In this document: positions 1-10,459 of the stretch, one piece after another
How positions within the stretch are numbered: position 1 is the stretch's first letter
Layout: the number at the start of each line of letters is the position of its first letter
Origin: Bombyx mori
Lineage: Eukaryota > Arthropoda > Insecta > Lepidoptera > Bombycidae
NCBI RefSeq assembly: GCF_030269925.1
Contig: NC_085131.1
Location: 2,618,001 to 2,682,000 of the forward strand
Length of the DNA: 64,000 nt
Direction of reading: 5' to 3'
Position numbers and translations under genes: made by a program
The notes under the pieces: model-generated
Told to the model about the DNA's origin: nothing
The model's database searches: none
Seen by the model: the letters and a program-made list of their open reading frames with translations, nothing else

Positions 1-6
1 TGTGGG

Positions 7-46
7 TCGGGGCATAATGATCGGGGCATAATGATCGGGGCATAAC
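7..46 (+). repeat. 14-bp tandem repeat, about 2.9 units
   Basis: The unit TCGGGGCATAATGA occurs at 7-20 and 21-34 and in part at 35-46. It is a multiplied version of the presumed transposon terminus, so it may be a local expansion of the TIR rather than an independent satellite. Confidence 0.85.
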
Positions 47-305
47 GGGATACTATCCCGTTTTACCCCTTCCTTGTGGTTTAAATAATACCTTCTGTCT
101 ACTGTCTACCTACTTACCTATCGATAGTATTGTAACCTCGTTTTGCAAGCGTCCATAGGCTACGGTAACCGCTTTCCATCAGGCGAACTGTAAGCTTCTT
201 TGCCGACTTAGTGGTATAAATAAAAGTATAAGTACATATTGTTGTAACTTCTACATTAGCAAGATATATCGTAGCTTCTCTCATAAAGTTTTTTTCTCAG
301 ATACA

Positions 306-956
306 ATGGTTCGGAACTATAAACGAAAAACAGATCGTGGCAAATGGAACCCTGAAGTTCTGGGTCTTATGCGTTCTTAATAACAGGATGGGGCTTCCTC
401 GAGCCTCAGCAGCATATGATGTTCTGCCGTCGTGTAAGAAAAGCTCTTGATACTGTGGATGACGACACTGATTCCGGTAACGACTAAGTTTGGGAAAAAG
501 TATTTGTGACGATTCAAAACTGTTTTTACAGCAAATAAGAAGACGAGTTGGCGCAATGTGTGTTATGGAAGCACGGTTAACAGGAAAATAGCTTCGTGTA
601 ATAGCTTATCAGTTGGCTCAGCGAAATCATATAGATAACCCACTTAATGAAGAAACCGGCATGGCAGGAGAAGATTGGCGTAAAAAACAAATACATAAAG
701 TTGAAATAAGAAGATAAAAAGAACTGAAAATAAGCGTCAAGCTAAAAGACTCGCCAAAGAAATAGAATCGGAAGATAGTTTATCTTAAGAGGAGGACGGT
801 GACTGGGCCTGCATCTATTGTGGTTACTTATACTAAGAATCAACCGAGGGTTGGACTATCTGCAGTATTTGTCATGGTTGGGCACACGATTCCTGTGCCG
901 ACGTAGACGAAGAAGACGACGAGGCACACATTTGTGAACGCTGTCTGCTCGATTAA
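306..956 (+). pseudogene. Broken pogo/Tigger-type transposase
   Basis: Three separated pieces resemble the pogo/Tigger layout. From 306 an ATG opens a basic N-terminus starting MVRNYKRKTDRGKW, as in HTH-psq/CENPB-like transposases, but it stops at about 380. Around 530-690 a second frame reads MEARLTG, a stop, then LRVIAYQLAQRNHID and GMAGEDW, matching the segment before the DNA-binding/DDE junction. From about 795 a C-terminal Cys/His-rich tail reads CIYCGYLY, a stop, then ICSICHGWAHDSC and ICERC, a PHD-like zinc finger, ending at TAA 954-956. The DDE catalytic core between the second and third pieces is absent. At least two internal stops are present. The product would be non-functional. 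Confidence 0.7.
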
Positions 957-1485
957 AATACGTACTCCTTTTGCCCCGTAGCATTTCTCATCTTACCCCA
1001 TCCATGGGGCAAGACGGGAAATTCGCCTCATTATCGTTAATCATTATTTGTCAAAAAACTTCTATGATTTTCCTTGATAAAATTATTAATTTTAAGAGAC
1101 AAATGTATAAGTGTTACTTATTTTCTTAAAGAATTTAATTAAAGAGTATAATTGTCTTTGTACAGCGAGTTTTGTCTTAGCTATCTCATCTTGCCCCGGT
1201 CTCCCCTACGTACGTGCGTGTTAACGGAAAATAAAGCAAAATATTATTTAAAACAACGGCAGTTTCCACGCAAAAACATCGGCTGAAAAAGCTTTGTGCT
1301 CACGCTTTGGGACACACGAAACTAATTGGAGACGTGTTCGTCCGGAGCGTCGCTGCAAAGAGCTTTGCGCCGCACCTAAATTGAAAACTTGCAAACCAGA
1401 TTCACATATCGCGTGCCTGTTTTTATCACGATCAAAACAAAGGGTGTACATCCTTTAACTGTTACCGACGATCCTATATTAACCC

Positions 1486-1786
1486 GGCGTGAATGAGGTG
1501 AGAAGTTGTTACACCAGCAACGAGGTGGGTATGAGATACCCGAAATGTTGCCCTAGTTGTTAAGTGGTTACTGGAGCTTATAAACGCCGTAAATGCGCCA
1601 CCCATCCTGAGATATAAGTTCTAAGGTCTCAATATAGTTACAACGGCTGTCCCGCCCTCCAAACCGAAACGCATTACTGCTTCACGGCAGAAATAGGCAG
1701 GGTAGTGGTATCTACCCGTGCGGACTCACAAAAGGTCCTACCACCAGTAAGAACCTCGGTATGACATACCCCACCTCACTCAGGCC
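1486..1786. repeat. Inverted-repeat-bounded segment enclosing a SINE piece
   Basis: GGCGTGAATGAGGTG at 1486-1500 pairs with the reverse complement of CACCTCACTCAGGCC at 1772-1786 (13 of 15 match). Just inside, GGTGGGTATGAGATACC and the complement of GGTATGACATACC also resemble each other. The middle is a minus-strand Bm1-type SINE fragment. It may be a small TIR element that took a SINE, or a SINE flanked by an unrelated inverted duplication. Confidence 0.45.
1555..1750 (-). mobile_element. Bm1-type SINE, body fragment
   Basis: Minus-strand copy lacking the tRNA-like head and most of the A-rich 3' end. It retains the family core, for example AACGCATTACTGCTTCACGG on the plus strand and the CCTACCACCAGTAA box at its inner edge. 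It sits inside the inverted repeat 1486-1786. Confidence 0.85.
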
Positions 1787-2090
1787 TGGTTAAGTAAATA
1801 TGGGAGAACGCCAATTCCTAATTTCAGACTCAATATTTAGGTTATATTGTATTATATGATGATTGTCACGTTATTCGATGCTCAGTACAGCCTTACCGTT
1901 GTGCCGCGAAGAAGTCACACTTTTCTATTATAATTAAAGGCAGGAATTAATATTCTAGACAGTGACGTCATTAATAAGCTGTGGTTATTGCGATATTTGA
2001 GCGACGTCCGTTCCTTAATGACCTTGTGTATCGATTTGACATCTAATAAGTCGCAAGCAAGTGAGACTCACAAAATATCACTATATATAT

Positions 2091-2333
2091 TTTTTATTGC
2101 TTAGATTGGTGGACGAGCTCACAGCCCACCTGGTGTTAAGTGGTTACTGGAGCCCATAGATATCCACAGCGTAAATGCACGACCCACATTGAGATATAAG
2201 TTCTAAGGTCTCAAGTATAGTTACAACGGCTGCCCCACCCTTCAAACCGAAACGCATTACTGCTTCACGGCAGAAACAGGCTGGGTGGTGGTATCTACCC
2301 GTGCGGACTCACAAAAGGTCCTACCACCAGTAA
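2091..2333 (-). mobile_element. Bm1-type SINE, 5'-truncated
   Basis: The 3' end lies at left as a T run followed by TTGCTTAGATTGG; the copy stops at the CCTACCACCAGTAA box at 2320-2333. This is the most common truncation point in the window (about 240 bp retained, tRNA-like head missing). Confidence 0.9.
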
Positions 2334-2344
2334 ATTAATTTTAA

Positions 2345-3430
2345 TGTAAGTATTTTTTTACTAACATGAAATACTGAATAGCTATTTCACTAACTTGATA
2401 TAAAAAAATGCAAGCACTCGATTCAAAGCGACAGAGATCCGGAGAAGAACTTCCTACGTTAATTCAACAAAAGGCTCTTGTAAAAAAAAAATGTACCTTT
2501 GGAAATAAAAATGTCCAAATCACGGAGTGACAAAAAAATTCTTCACAATCAAACTTTTTCCATTTTCGACGAAGGAACAGAAGCTTTAGGCGTAAAGACG
2601 CAGTATAGTTGTAAACAGTATGTCAACAACATCTATACTGTGTTTAAAATAATATTTAGAGCTCGCACTCTTAAGCAAAATGTTTTTTTTTTAAATATAT
2701 CTGCCTGTCTGTCTATTGTTTATGCAATCCAATTTCGGAAGTGACCAAATCAATTTATTAGGTAGAAAAATTTAAAGATAGCGTTGAATTTGAATAAGAC
2801 TATTACGTTCAATATTGCATTATAATTTTTCTATTGAAAGATAGTTTATGAAATGGAAAAGCTCAAAACTGGACAATAATACGAAGGAAGGCCTAAGTAC
2901 ACACTCCAAGAACACCATACTAGTAGAACTAAAAATGGGTACCTCATTTTGTACCTGATTAAATTTGCAATGCCTAAGGCCAGTCTTGAAAATTATCAAA
3001 AAATTGCCATACTGAATTCCTTCTGCACTGCAGAATTTTCTTCAACATTCTTTCCTGGAATCCTTCAAAAGTTATCTGAGTGATGACGACGCTCAACATA
3101 TTTCGCTTTTATGAACTTCCACAACGGAATACTTGTGCTTAATGCTTGTAAAACTGAGGGATTGCTGCCTAACGATCCCCCGAATTGGCTATTTGGTGAA
3201 ACAAAACAAGCGCTCGAAGAGACTCGAAGAATTTTCGTCTTTTTGTTTTTGGTGAGCTTTTTGGGATCCGGGTCTAGTTGGTATTTTTTTTATAATAGCT
3301 ACTAATACGCTTGGTTTGTATGACGTTTTGTGTGTCTTCAACTGTACTTACCAGGTCAACAACATTACCCGAGGTACCAATAAATAGAAATTATTATTTA
3401 TATTGTCATTAATAAATTTATTTATGGATT
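2345..3430. other. AT-rich stretch, no recognised gene
   Basis: Contains only short open frames, for example 81 codons at 2499-2744 and 64 at 3111-3305. None shows a motif I recognise, and none is flanked by splice-like context that persuades me. Probably non-coding. Confidence 0.5.
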
Positions 3431-3438
3431 AGATAGTT

Positions 3439-3877
3439 AAGTCGTCGTGGCCTAAAAGATAAGACGTCCGGTGCATTCGTGTTGAAGCGATGCACCGGTG
3501 TTCGAATCCCGCAGGCGGGTACCAATTTTTCTAATGAAATACGTACTCAACAAATGTTCACGATTGACTTCCACGGTGAAGGAATAATATCGTGTTATAA
3601 AAGTGAAACCCGCAAAATTATAATTTGCGTAATTACTGGTGGTTGGAGCTGTTGTGAGTCCGCGCGGGTAGGTACCACCGCCCTGCCTATTTCTGCCGTG
3701 AAGCAGTAATGCGTTTCGGTTTGAAGGGTAGTGCAACGGTTGTAACTATACTGAGACCTTACAACTTATATCTCAAGGTGGGTGGCGCATTTACGTTGTA
3801 GATATCTATGGGCTCCAGTAACCACTTAACACCAGGTGGGCTGTGAGCTCGTCTACCCATCTAAGTGATACAAAAAA
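3439..3877 (+). mobile_element. Full-length Bm1-type SINE
   Basis: Reference copy for the family in this window. The head at 3439-3525 is tRNA-like: a box A-like stretch GTGGCCTAAAAGATA and a box B GTTCGAATCCC, the internal RNA polymerase III promoter. A body of about 340 bp follows, then a tail ending CATCTAAGTGATA plus an A run. SINEs of this type encode no protein and depend on a LINE for copying. The copy is about 440 bp, the length expected for the family. No clear target-site duplication is visible. Confidence 0.92.
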
Positions 3878-3919
3878 TGTTTTTATTAAAAAGCGACTGT
3901 TCGTGTCGCGTTGCATTTA

Positions 3920-4020
3920 ATGCTATACAATTGAGACTTACAACTCATGTCTCAAGGTGAGCCGCAATATTCGCATTGTGATTGTCATACATAATGATAG
4001 CCACTTAATATCAAGTGTGC
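3920..4020 (+). mobile_element. Old, diverged Bm1-type SINE 3' part
   Basis: GAGACTTACAACTCATGTCTC, AAGGTGAGCCGCA and CCACTTAATATCA align in order with the 3' third of the SINE but with many changes, so this is an older insertion than 3439-3877, directly downstream of that copy. Confidence 0.6.
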
Positions 4021-4024
4021 CGTA

Positions 4025-4140
4025 ACATTTCTTAACCATCATAATCATCATTCTCCTGCTCTTGTCCCAGTCACCTGGGGTCGGCGCGACATGTTTTCTC
4101 CTTCCATACTCCTCTATCATATTATTATCGTCTTTCATGC
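4025..4140 (-). pseudogene. RTE-like LINE 3' end fragment
   Basis: Read on the minus strand, a short open frame gives EYGRRKHVAPTPGDWDKSRR, then a methionine-rich low-complexity end from an ATG/ATC run. This resembles the extreme C-terminus of a LINE family seen again at 34790-35080 (CWADPRRLGEGQEK). Only the last few dozen residues remain, with nothing upstream. Confidence 0.5.
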
Positions 4141-4144
4141 ACGT

Positions 4145-4730
4145 AAGATTTCTTAACCGTTGAATTAATAATTAGCTCAGAATTCATTTTGTTTTGATGA
4201 ATAGGATAACTAACATCCACAGTTCCACCGACCTGGCTAGTTCTGTCCCGTAGTATATCGTAGTGAAGAGTAAAGTCACATTTTTGCCTTCTCTCAGAGC
4301 CTCAGCCAAAAAGACGAAACAAATTCTGCTGAAAAATAAGAAAGAAAAAAAACAAATATTGAAAATAATAAAACAGACTATTCATTTGCAAACGTCACTG
4401 CAGACTCTGCGTCCATAATTAGTTCTTTTACCTTCGTAAAAGGTACTTTTTCGTTATCTTGAGTACCCTCAGTGCTATGGGGGCAAGATACAAAACAAAG
4501 TTTACATTGAGGGCAACATTCATCAACCGGACACAGGCTAGTTACGAGTATTCAAAAACAAGCAAACGAAAACGGACGAACAGAAAAGTAGCCGATGAAC
4601 TGTCTAGACTAGGAAATACCCCTACTATGGTCTTTTCGCTGCTGTATAAACACCAATAACATTTCCAATTTGCGTCAGATAATCCGTCAGATGCGTCTAT
4701 TGCGTCAGATGCTATGAACATTATATATAT
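4145..4730. other. AT-rich stretch, no recognised gene
   Basis: One 66-codon frame at 4459-4659 without a recognisable motif. At 4672-4715 the octamer GCGTCAGA recurs (with one AATCCGTCAGA variant) as a small irregular repeat. Nothing else seen. Confidence 0.5.
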
Positions 4731-4731
4731 A

Positions 4732-4975
4732 TTTTTTTATTGCTTAGATGAGTGGACGGGCTCACAGCCCACCTAGTGTGAAGTGATTACTGGTGCCCAT
4801 AGACATCTACGACGTAACTGCGTCACCCACCTTAAGATATAAGTTCTAAGGTCTCGATATAGATACAACGGCTGCTCCACCCTTCAAACCGAAACGCATT
4901 ACTGCTTCACGGCAGAAATAGGCAGGGTGGTGGTACCTACCCGCGCGGCCTCACAAGAGGTCCTACCACCAGTAA
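4732..4975 (-). mobile_element. Bm1-type SINE, 5'-truncated
   Basis: T run and TTGCTTAGATGAGTGG at left, CCTACCACCAGTAA at right. Head missing. Moderately diverged (for example AAGTGATTACTGGTGCCC in the 3' part). Confidence 0.9.
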
Positions 4976-5400
4976 GATAACTTAATTATAACTTAATTCC
5001 GTAATTCAATCTTTGATTCTTAATCGAGAGTCCTATGGGGGGACAAAGGAGAGGATCTTCCAGGGAGCAAGTGTAATAGTATGATAGACAGTCAATCTGA
5101 CTGTTGTAAACATGGTATCTTATTTAATGATTAACACTCCTTTGCGCATAACAACTCTTTGCGATAATTTTTTGGGTGATCAACCCTTTTTATGGCGTGA
5201 AATTCACTTTCAGATTTGAGACCGATGTGGTGGCTGTTCTGCCTTGAAATTGTCTGCTGAAAAATAGCAAGAGCTCACCGTCTTCGATTATGTTTCGCTG
5301 AATAAAAAAATCGCTATTCGCAAAGCTTATTTCTATATATTCTTTAATCTTAAGCAACGAAGTTCTGAGTGCGGGCGTTTTTTATGATGTTCACCCCTTA

Positions 5401-5740
5401 CGTCCTACCAACAGTAATAATAATTATGAAAATGATAATTTTGCTGGATTGATTTTTATTACACGATGTTATTCCTTCACCCTAGAAGTCAATCGTGAAT
5501 ATTCGCTAAGTATGTATTTCATTCGAAATTTTTTTTTTCTTGATTTGGTGCCGAACCTCCTACAAAGTCCCTACGCCTAAGGGCCCAAACGTCCGATCCC
5601 CCTTTCAGGGTCCGAACCCAAGCAGGGTGAGAGAGAAGGATTGGGAGCTGCCTGCGGGATCCCAACACTGTTGCATCGCTTAATACAAATGCACCAAGTT
5701 TATTTTTTAGGTCACGACAACTTGAAAATCCATCCACACG
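5401..5740 (-). mobile_element. Bm1-type SINE head, split by an insert
   Basis: The copy runs from a degraded CGTCCTACCAACAGTAA through the upstream body to about 5528, resumes near 5642 with CTGCCTGCGGGATCCCAACA (box B region) and ends in GGTCACGACAACTTG near 5731. The tRNA-like head is therefore separated from its body by about 113 bp of foreign sequence (separate entry). Confidence 0.75.
5529..5641 (-). mobile_element. Short retro-inserted fragment inside a SINE
   Basis: The segment interrupting the SINE begins on the plus strand with a T run (5528-5538), as expected for a poly(A)-tailed minus-strand insert. It carries the GC-richer tract CCTAAGGGCCCAAACG and CAGGGTCCGAACCCAAGCAG. No coding frame of note and no certain target duplication. 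I do not recognise the source; it may be a LINE 3' UTR or a processed RNA. Confidence 0.5.
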
Positions 5741-5764
5741 ATTCTGACTAAACCATCTGCCCAT

Positions 5765-6895
5765 CTCAACCTAAATGTCCTAGTACCTAGATGCGATTTT
5801 TATCGATTTTTATGTCGTGGTCAAGACGAGAATTCTAATTCGCTTTCATACCTATTATCACCTCTGTGCTATATATAAATATAAATACACATTTAGAATT
5901 TTCGCGACACAATTTCCTTATTTTTAAACAATATTAAGTCAAGCAAAAGAATTCACGATAAATCAAATTCAATCGAAATTCAAAACTCATGGTAACACTG
6001 GAATTTCGAAATACAGCGCTTAGGAAATACTCCCCAGATTTCCATGGAACTTCCCTTTCGTAGTGTTTTCAGAAAATGCCCGCCAAAACTTGGCCTTAAG
6101 TCTGTTTATTTGGCAAGAAGATTTTGGTAACGTTCAGTTTTAATAATATTGGAGGATTCCTGCGGTAGCTGATGCAAATAAAGGGTTTACGCTGGTTTTA
6201 GTGTTTAGAAATGAAACAATTTCGGTAGAAATATTTTCCTTATACTTTTTCACAGCATTTTTTTCTAAGTTTATATTTTGCTACTCTGAGCCGAGATATG
6301 TTTTCATTTGAATTGGGGTGGTAGCGACAAGGTTGACTGATAGTAGGGTGTTTTTTTACATAATCAAGAAAATTGAAACATGTTATATTTCTATCGATGT
6401 TATTGCCTTTATTGCCAATTATTCCTTCTCTTTCGAAGGTTTGAACGACTGTTGCACTAAGTCACCTAACCTCATGCGGAAAGAGCTCTTACTAATTAAA
6501 TGATAACTAGTCTTTTTTTTAATTATAGATTCTTGCTCTCTTTAATATGCTTTTATCAGCCTGACCGTTATTTGACTTTCTCATTGACTGTCACAAAAGC
6601 TTTCAACATATTATAACAGTTTTTCAATTTCATCTAAAAATCTGCACACATACCAAATACTGATGCATCCTATTAATATTAGAATTGTGAAAGTTTATGA
6701 AGAGCTTTGGATCTTTGCTGCTGGATCACGCATAAAAAATCCGTTGAACAAATTCGGATCAAATTTGACACACTGTAGATAGATCATGTTTTCCTGAACT
6801 AACAGATATGATAATTTTTACTATCGTAATGTGTTCTAATAGTTCCAATTTAATGATATTTTAACGAAACTTTAGTTGTGAACTTCATCAATAGA
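5765..6895. other. AT-rich stretch, no recognised gene
   Basis: Longest frame is 61 codons at 6318-6503 with no recognisable motif. A TTTAATATGCTTTTATCAGC tract near 6540 resembles the start of the two-copy repeat at 22855 and 45055, but the similarity ends after about 20 bp. Nothing else seen. Confidence 0.5.
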
Positions 6896-6898
6896 TGG

Positions 6899-8670
6899 CA
6901 CTGTTTTATCTTTTTTTTTTTTATGATTGAAAGTTTACTGGTGGCCCGAAGGCCTTTCCAGTTTCACCAGGACAGGTGGGCGAGCAAAGGCTCAGCCAAG
7001 AGGGGTGGGATTTGCTAACAACTGCCCGAGCGCCTCCGAAGGAGACCTAACAACTCAAGAGCAATTGTTTCGCGAATGAATCTACTACCGGATCGGAATC
7101 GCGACCCGTTGAGAAGATCCGGCGAGAAACTCAGCGGGCTGATGCATGGGTTAGGTTGCACGTCGACCTCTTTGTCGAGTTCGACGAGTACGGTTACCGG
7201 GGTCCCTAAGCCTGCCCCTAGTATTAGAGCTGAAGGCATCTAATGCAAAGGTTATTGGATCTGATGGATCCGTAAGGACGTGTCTAGGGCGTCGACGGTG
7301 ACTGGCTCCTGCATGATCAGGATTCGGGGAGTAGTCAGCGGCGGCAACGATAAGGCGATTATCATGACGCATAGCCTTATCGAAGTATCGTTCCGACGCT
7401 GACTTCATGTATTTCCGAATTGATTCGAGGCCCAGGTCGTCGTGTAGGTCAACGTTCCTCACGAACCACGGAGCCCCGACAGCTAACCTGCAAAAGCGGG
7501 ATTGTAGGGATTGGAGGGTGTCTATGTGTGTGCGGGCCGCGTGAGCGAACACCACACTCGCGTAAGTCATGACGGGCCTTATGCAAGTTTTGTAAAGTGT
7601 CACCTTGTTCCGAAGGGACATTTTACTCCGCTTACAGATCATGGGGTAGAGTCTACCGAGAATAAACGCGGCACGGTCACGGACTGATTTTATATGCGGG
7701 CGGAATGTCATCGATGCATCCAGGGTAACGCCCAGGTACTTGACCTTCCTGGCCCAGGGTATGGGTTGTCTAAAGAGAGTAATCGGGGGTGTGAGATTCC
7801 TCCTCCTAATCCGGGAGGAAATCCGTGTGGAGCTTCCCCTCTGAAATAGCACCGCAGTACTTTTCGCTGGGTTGATGTCTATGCGCCATTTTCGGAACCA
7901 CTGTCCTAGGGCTAGGGCTGCGCTCTGAAGCTTCTTCGCGATTAGGGACTTATTTCTACTAGAATAGTAAACAGTCGTGTCGTCGGCGAATAAAGCTAAA
8001 TGGGTCGGCGGCGACCGGGGAATATCGTTGACGAATAAGCTAAATAGGAGGGGTGAGAGGACAGAGCCTTGCGGGACTCCAGCTGTGAGAGGTCGTGGGG
8101 AGGAGCGGGTTCCCTCGACTCGATATCGAAAAGAGCGGTTCGACAAGAAGTCCCGTATGATGAGCACGAGACTATCCGGCACGCCCATGTTGAATAGTTT
8201 GAAAATCAAACCATTGTGCCAGACTTTGTCGAACGCTTTTGCGACGTCGAAGAAGAGAGCTCCCGTGTATAACGGTTTTGGTCGATTAAGCCCCACAAGA
8301 ATGTGCTCCGTGAGGCGGTGCACCTGTTGAACGCATGAGTGATTTGTACGGAATCCGAATTGTTCATCGATAAGAATGCCCTTGGATGAGACGAAGTCTC
8401 TGAGGCGTTTGTAGAGCAGACGCTCATACAGTTTGCCTAGAGACATGAGGAGGCTAATCGGGCGGTAGCTCGTCGGATCATTTTTTGGTTTACCGGGTTT
8501 ATGTATGCCGATAACGTCCGCTTCTTTCCACACCGCGGGAAAGATACAGTTCGCCATAGCGGCATTGAAAATAGATGCCAACATCACGATGAGTTGGACG
8601 GGTAGAAGTTTAATAACGCGGTTGGATATACCGTCGGAACCGGGAGCCTTGCGAGGACACTGTTTTATCT
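6899..8670 (-). mobile_element. 5'-truncated Jockey-type LINE (LINE-A) with 13-bp TSD
   Basis: CACTGTTTTATCT occurs at 6899-6911 and again at 8658-8670, a perfect 13-bp target-site duplication. The inserted DNA is 6912-8657. Next to the left duplication is a T run, the poly(A) tail of a minus-strand element. The right junction cuts into the reverse transcriptase frame, so the copy is a typical 5'-truncated product of target-primed reverse transcription. About 240 bp of 3' UTR separates the stop codon from the tail. The clean duplication and long open frame suggest a fairly recent insertion. Confidence 0.92.
7151..8655 (-). pseudogene. Reverse transcriptase ORF of LINE-A, N-terminally truncated
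   Basis: An uninterrupted frame of about 500 codons runs from the truncation junction to a stop at 7151. Upstream of the first possible start it reads KAPGSDGISNRVIK. Counting from the GTG at 8587, reverse transcriptase blocks appear in order: YRPISL near 41, GFRTNHSC near 78, FFDVAKAFDKVWH (motif A, Asp 114) near 112, AGVPQGSVLSPLLF (motif B) near 169, FADD (motif C, catalytic Asp pair) 200-203, WRIDINPAKS and VKYLGVTLD. The C-terminal third, with FDKAMRHDN and a basic Arg-rich end, is typical of Jockey-clade LINEs. The endonuclease and ORF1 are absent, so no full protein is made. It copied its RNA into the nicked target; here it is a remnant. Confidence 0.9.
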
Positions 8671-8671
8671 A

Positions 8672-10240
8672 TAGAGTGCACTATAGTCCATGGAATGGGT
8701 GCTTAAGTGCTTCGGAATATCAACACAATACGTTGAATAGATTTGGTTAAAATTTAATTTTCGGAAAGTTAGCTTTTATCGGGGTGAAGCCAAGGGCAAA
8801 ACCTTGCATACAGTGACTTTATTATTTTGACGTTAATTCTCTGACTAAGAACATCTAATTAAAACATTTATTTATTGACTTTTGTTCGGATTGCTCTTAA
8901 AACTATGATCGTTATTGGGGGCAAAGGTATTTCATAGAGTCAATATTAGAGCACTGATGCCTTCCGCCTGTAGATATGGGGTTGAACTTTTGGAAGAATT
9001 AAGCAGACGGATGTCAGAGTAAAGTCAAAGATATTGTAACCGTATGGACCCCGGTTAACCGGTTTAATATCATAGGGACCTTGTCTGCTTCTCATTGTCA
9101 ACTCAAATAATGACTATAAAGTCTCCCCATTACAGTGAAACGCCAGAGTCTTAATATTTGTAAAAGAAAACAAAAATGAATTTTACAACATTTTCATAAA
9201 ATGTTTTACAAAGGCTTGGTCAGTCGAATCGCCTTATAATCATTTTGACACGTTCTCATTGACATACACATATTAATTGGATGGGAAAATGTTCGTATGG
9301 TATTCGACAATATGTGATATTTTATCTTTATTTCATTGCTCCTGCTGTCACGGTATGTATATATTTCATAATTTTTCATTCAATCTGAAATAATGCCCAA
9401 CGTGTCGCTTGAGGTCGATAGTTTTATCCTTTGGACCAAAATAACTTAAAACGAACTAAGGTACAAGATTTTGATACTATAATTAATTTACGATGTATAA
9501 TTTAAATATAGTAAAATTATCGAAAACTTAAGTCAATTTAAAATATAATATATTTTCATACGTTTAATGTTTCTTTTATAATATTTACGATAATTTTTTG
9601 TTACCTAGTGGATTCGACCGGTCGATCCAGACCATTGCGTTCGGCTAGACTGAGTTACCTTTAAAAACCCCTGTGACAATTACTATTATGAAAATATGAA
9701 CAAACGACCACAAAGACCTAAGTATTATTTGGTAAAATACATCTGTGCAAAATATCACACGACTTGACAATCACCATATCAACTACAGATGCTCCGGTGA
9801 TATCAGCAACCGATAAAATTGACAACGCACGCATCCCCCATAAAATTGCTTTCCGAGTTACTTTTTTGAGAATTGACTACAAGGGGTGAAAACGTATAAG
9901 CAATTCCGATTGCACACCCTCAGGAGAGGAATTCTAACCCCTATTTTTGATATTTCCGTGAAAAATATGTTGTAGTCATCATAATTCAAGATTTTGTGAA
10001 TATTTTTGGAGTGTGTTTTGTGTGACTGACTTGTTCGAATGTTCATTAGACTTTATGTGGAGATTTTTAAACCTATGTCCTTATCTATTGATATCTGTTT
10101 GAGGATTTGTCCATCCATCGTTCAGTCTATACACTTTTTGTTCATCAATTCTATTTAAGATTCTACAGTTATTGAAAATCATCCTTCAAATCATTGCATC
10201 GTGCTTTCTTGTCACCCCCTTTTTTTCCCTACCTGTTCTA
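8672..10240. other. AT-rich stretch, no recognised gene
   Basis: No frame over 62 codons and no repeat family I recognise. Poly-A and poly-T tracts are common around 9480-9600. Nothing else seen. Confidence 0.5.
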
Positions 10241-10249
10241 GTAACCTCG

Positions 10250-10455
10250 AGGGGCTATTCTAGATTCAGTGAACTAGTAGGTGAGCTCGCGAGGTTCAAA
10301 CCTGACGTTGTTGCTAGCATTGGCCCCAGCAAGAGCAGTGCTTCGCAGAATCTACCACCGGATTGGAAATGCGATCCACTGAGAAGATCTAGCGAGAAAC
10401 TCAGTGGGCTGTGTCTATGGATTTGGGTGAGGACGGTGACCGGTATTGGTGTATA
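10250..10455 (-). repeat. LINE-like 3' UTR fragment sharing the LINE-A box
   Basis: CAGAATCTACCACCGGATTGG, CCACTGAGAAGATCTAGCGA and GAAACTCAGTGGGCT match in order the 3' UTR of LINE-A near 7070-7140 (minus strand). The flanking GAGGGGCTATTCTAG and GTGAGCTCGCGAGGTTC instead match the copy at 57130-57410. It is a related but distinct LINE family or a derived non-autonomous element. The overlapping 94- and 68-codon frames are incidental. Confidence 0.65.
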
Positions 10456-10459
10456 AATC

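Larger units (their letters stand above)
1..1208 (+). mobile_element. pogo/Tigger-like DNA transposon, internally deleted
   Basis: The right edge near 1188-1205 carries GACCGGGGCAAGATG on the minus strand. The left edge starts with related GTCGGGGCATAATGA, read as imperfect terminal inverted repeats. Between them lie remnants of a pogo/Tigger transposase (separate entry). The left end is cut by the window edge or lies very close to it, so the target duplication cannot be seen. Assignment rests on the transposase remnants; the exact boundaries are inferred. Confidence 0.55.

Noticed and set aside
3452..3736. Opposed frames of 76 and 94 codons
   Set aside because: Both lie wholly inside a full-length SINE; the same frames recur in other SINE copies, so they are incidental.
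3938..4138. 66-codon minus frame as a host gene
   Set aside because: Its C-terminal part is a LINE 3' end motif, and its other part overlaps a degraded SINE.
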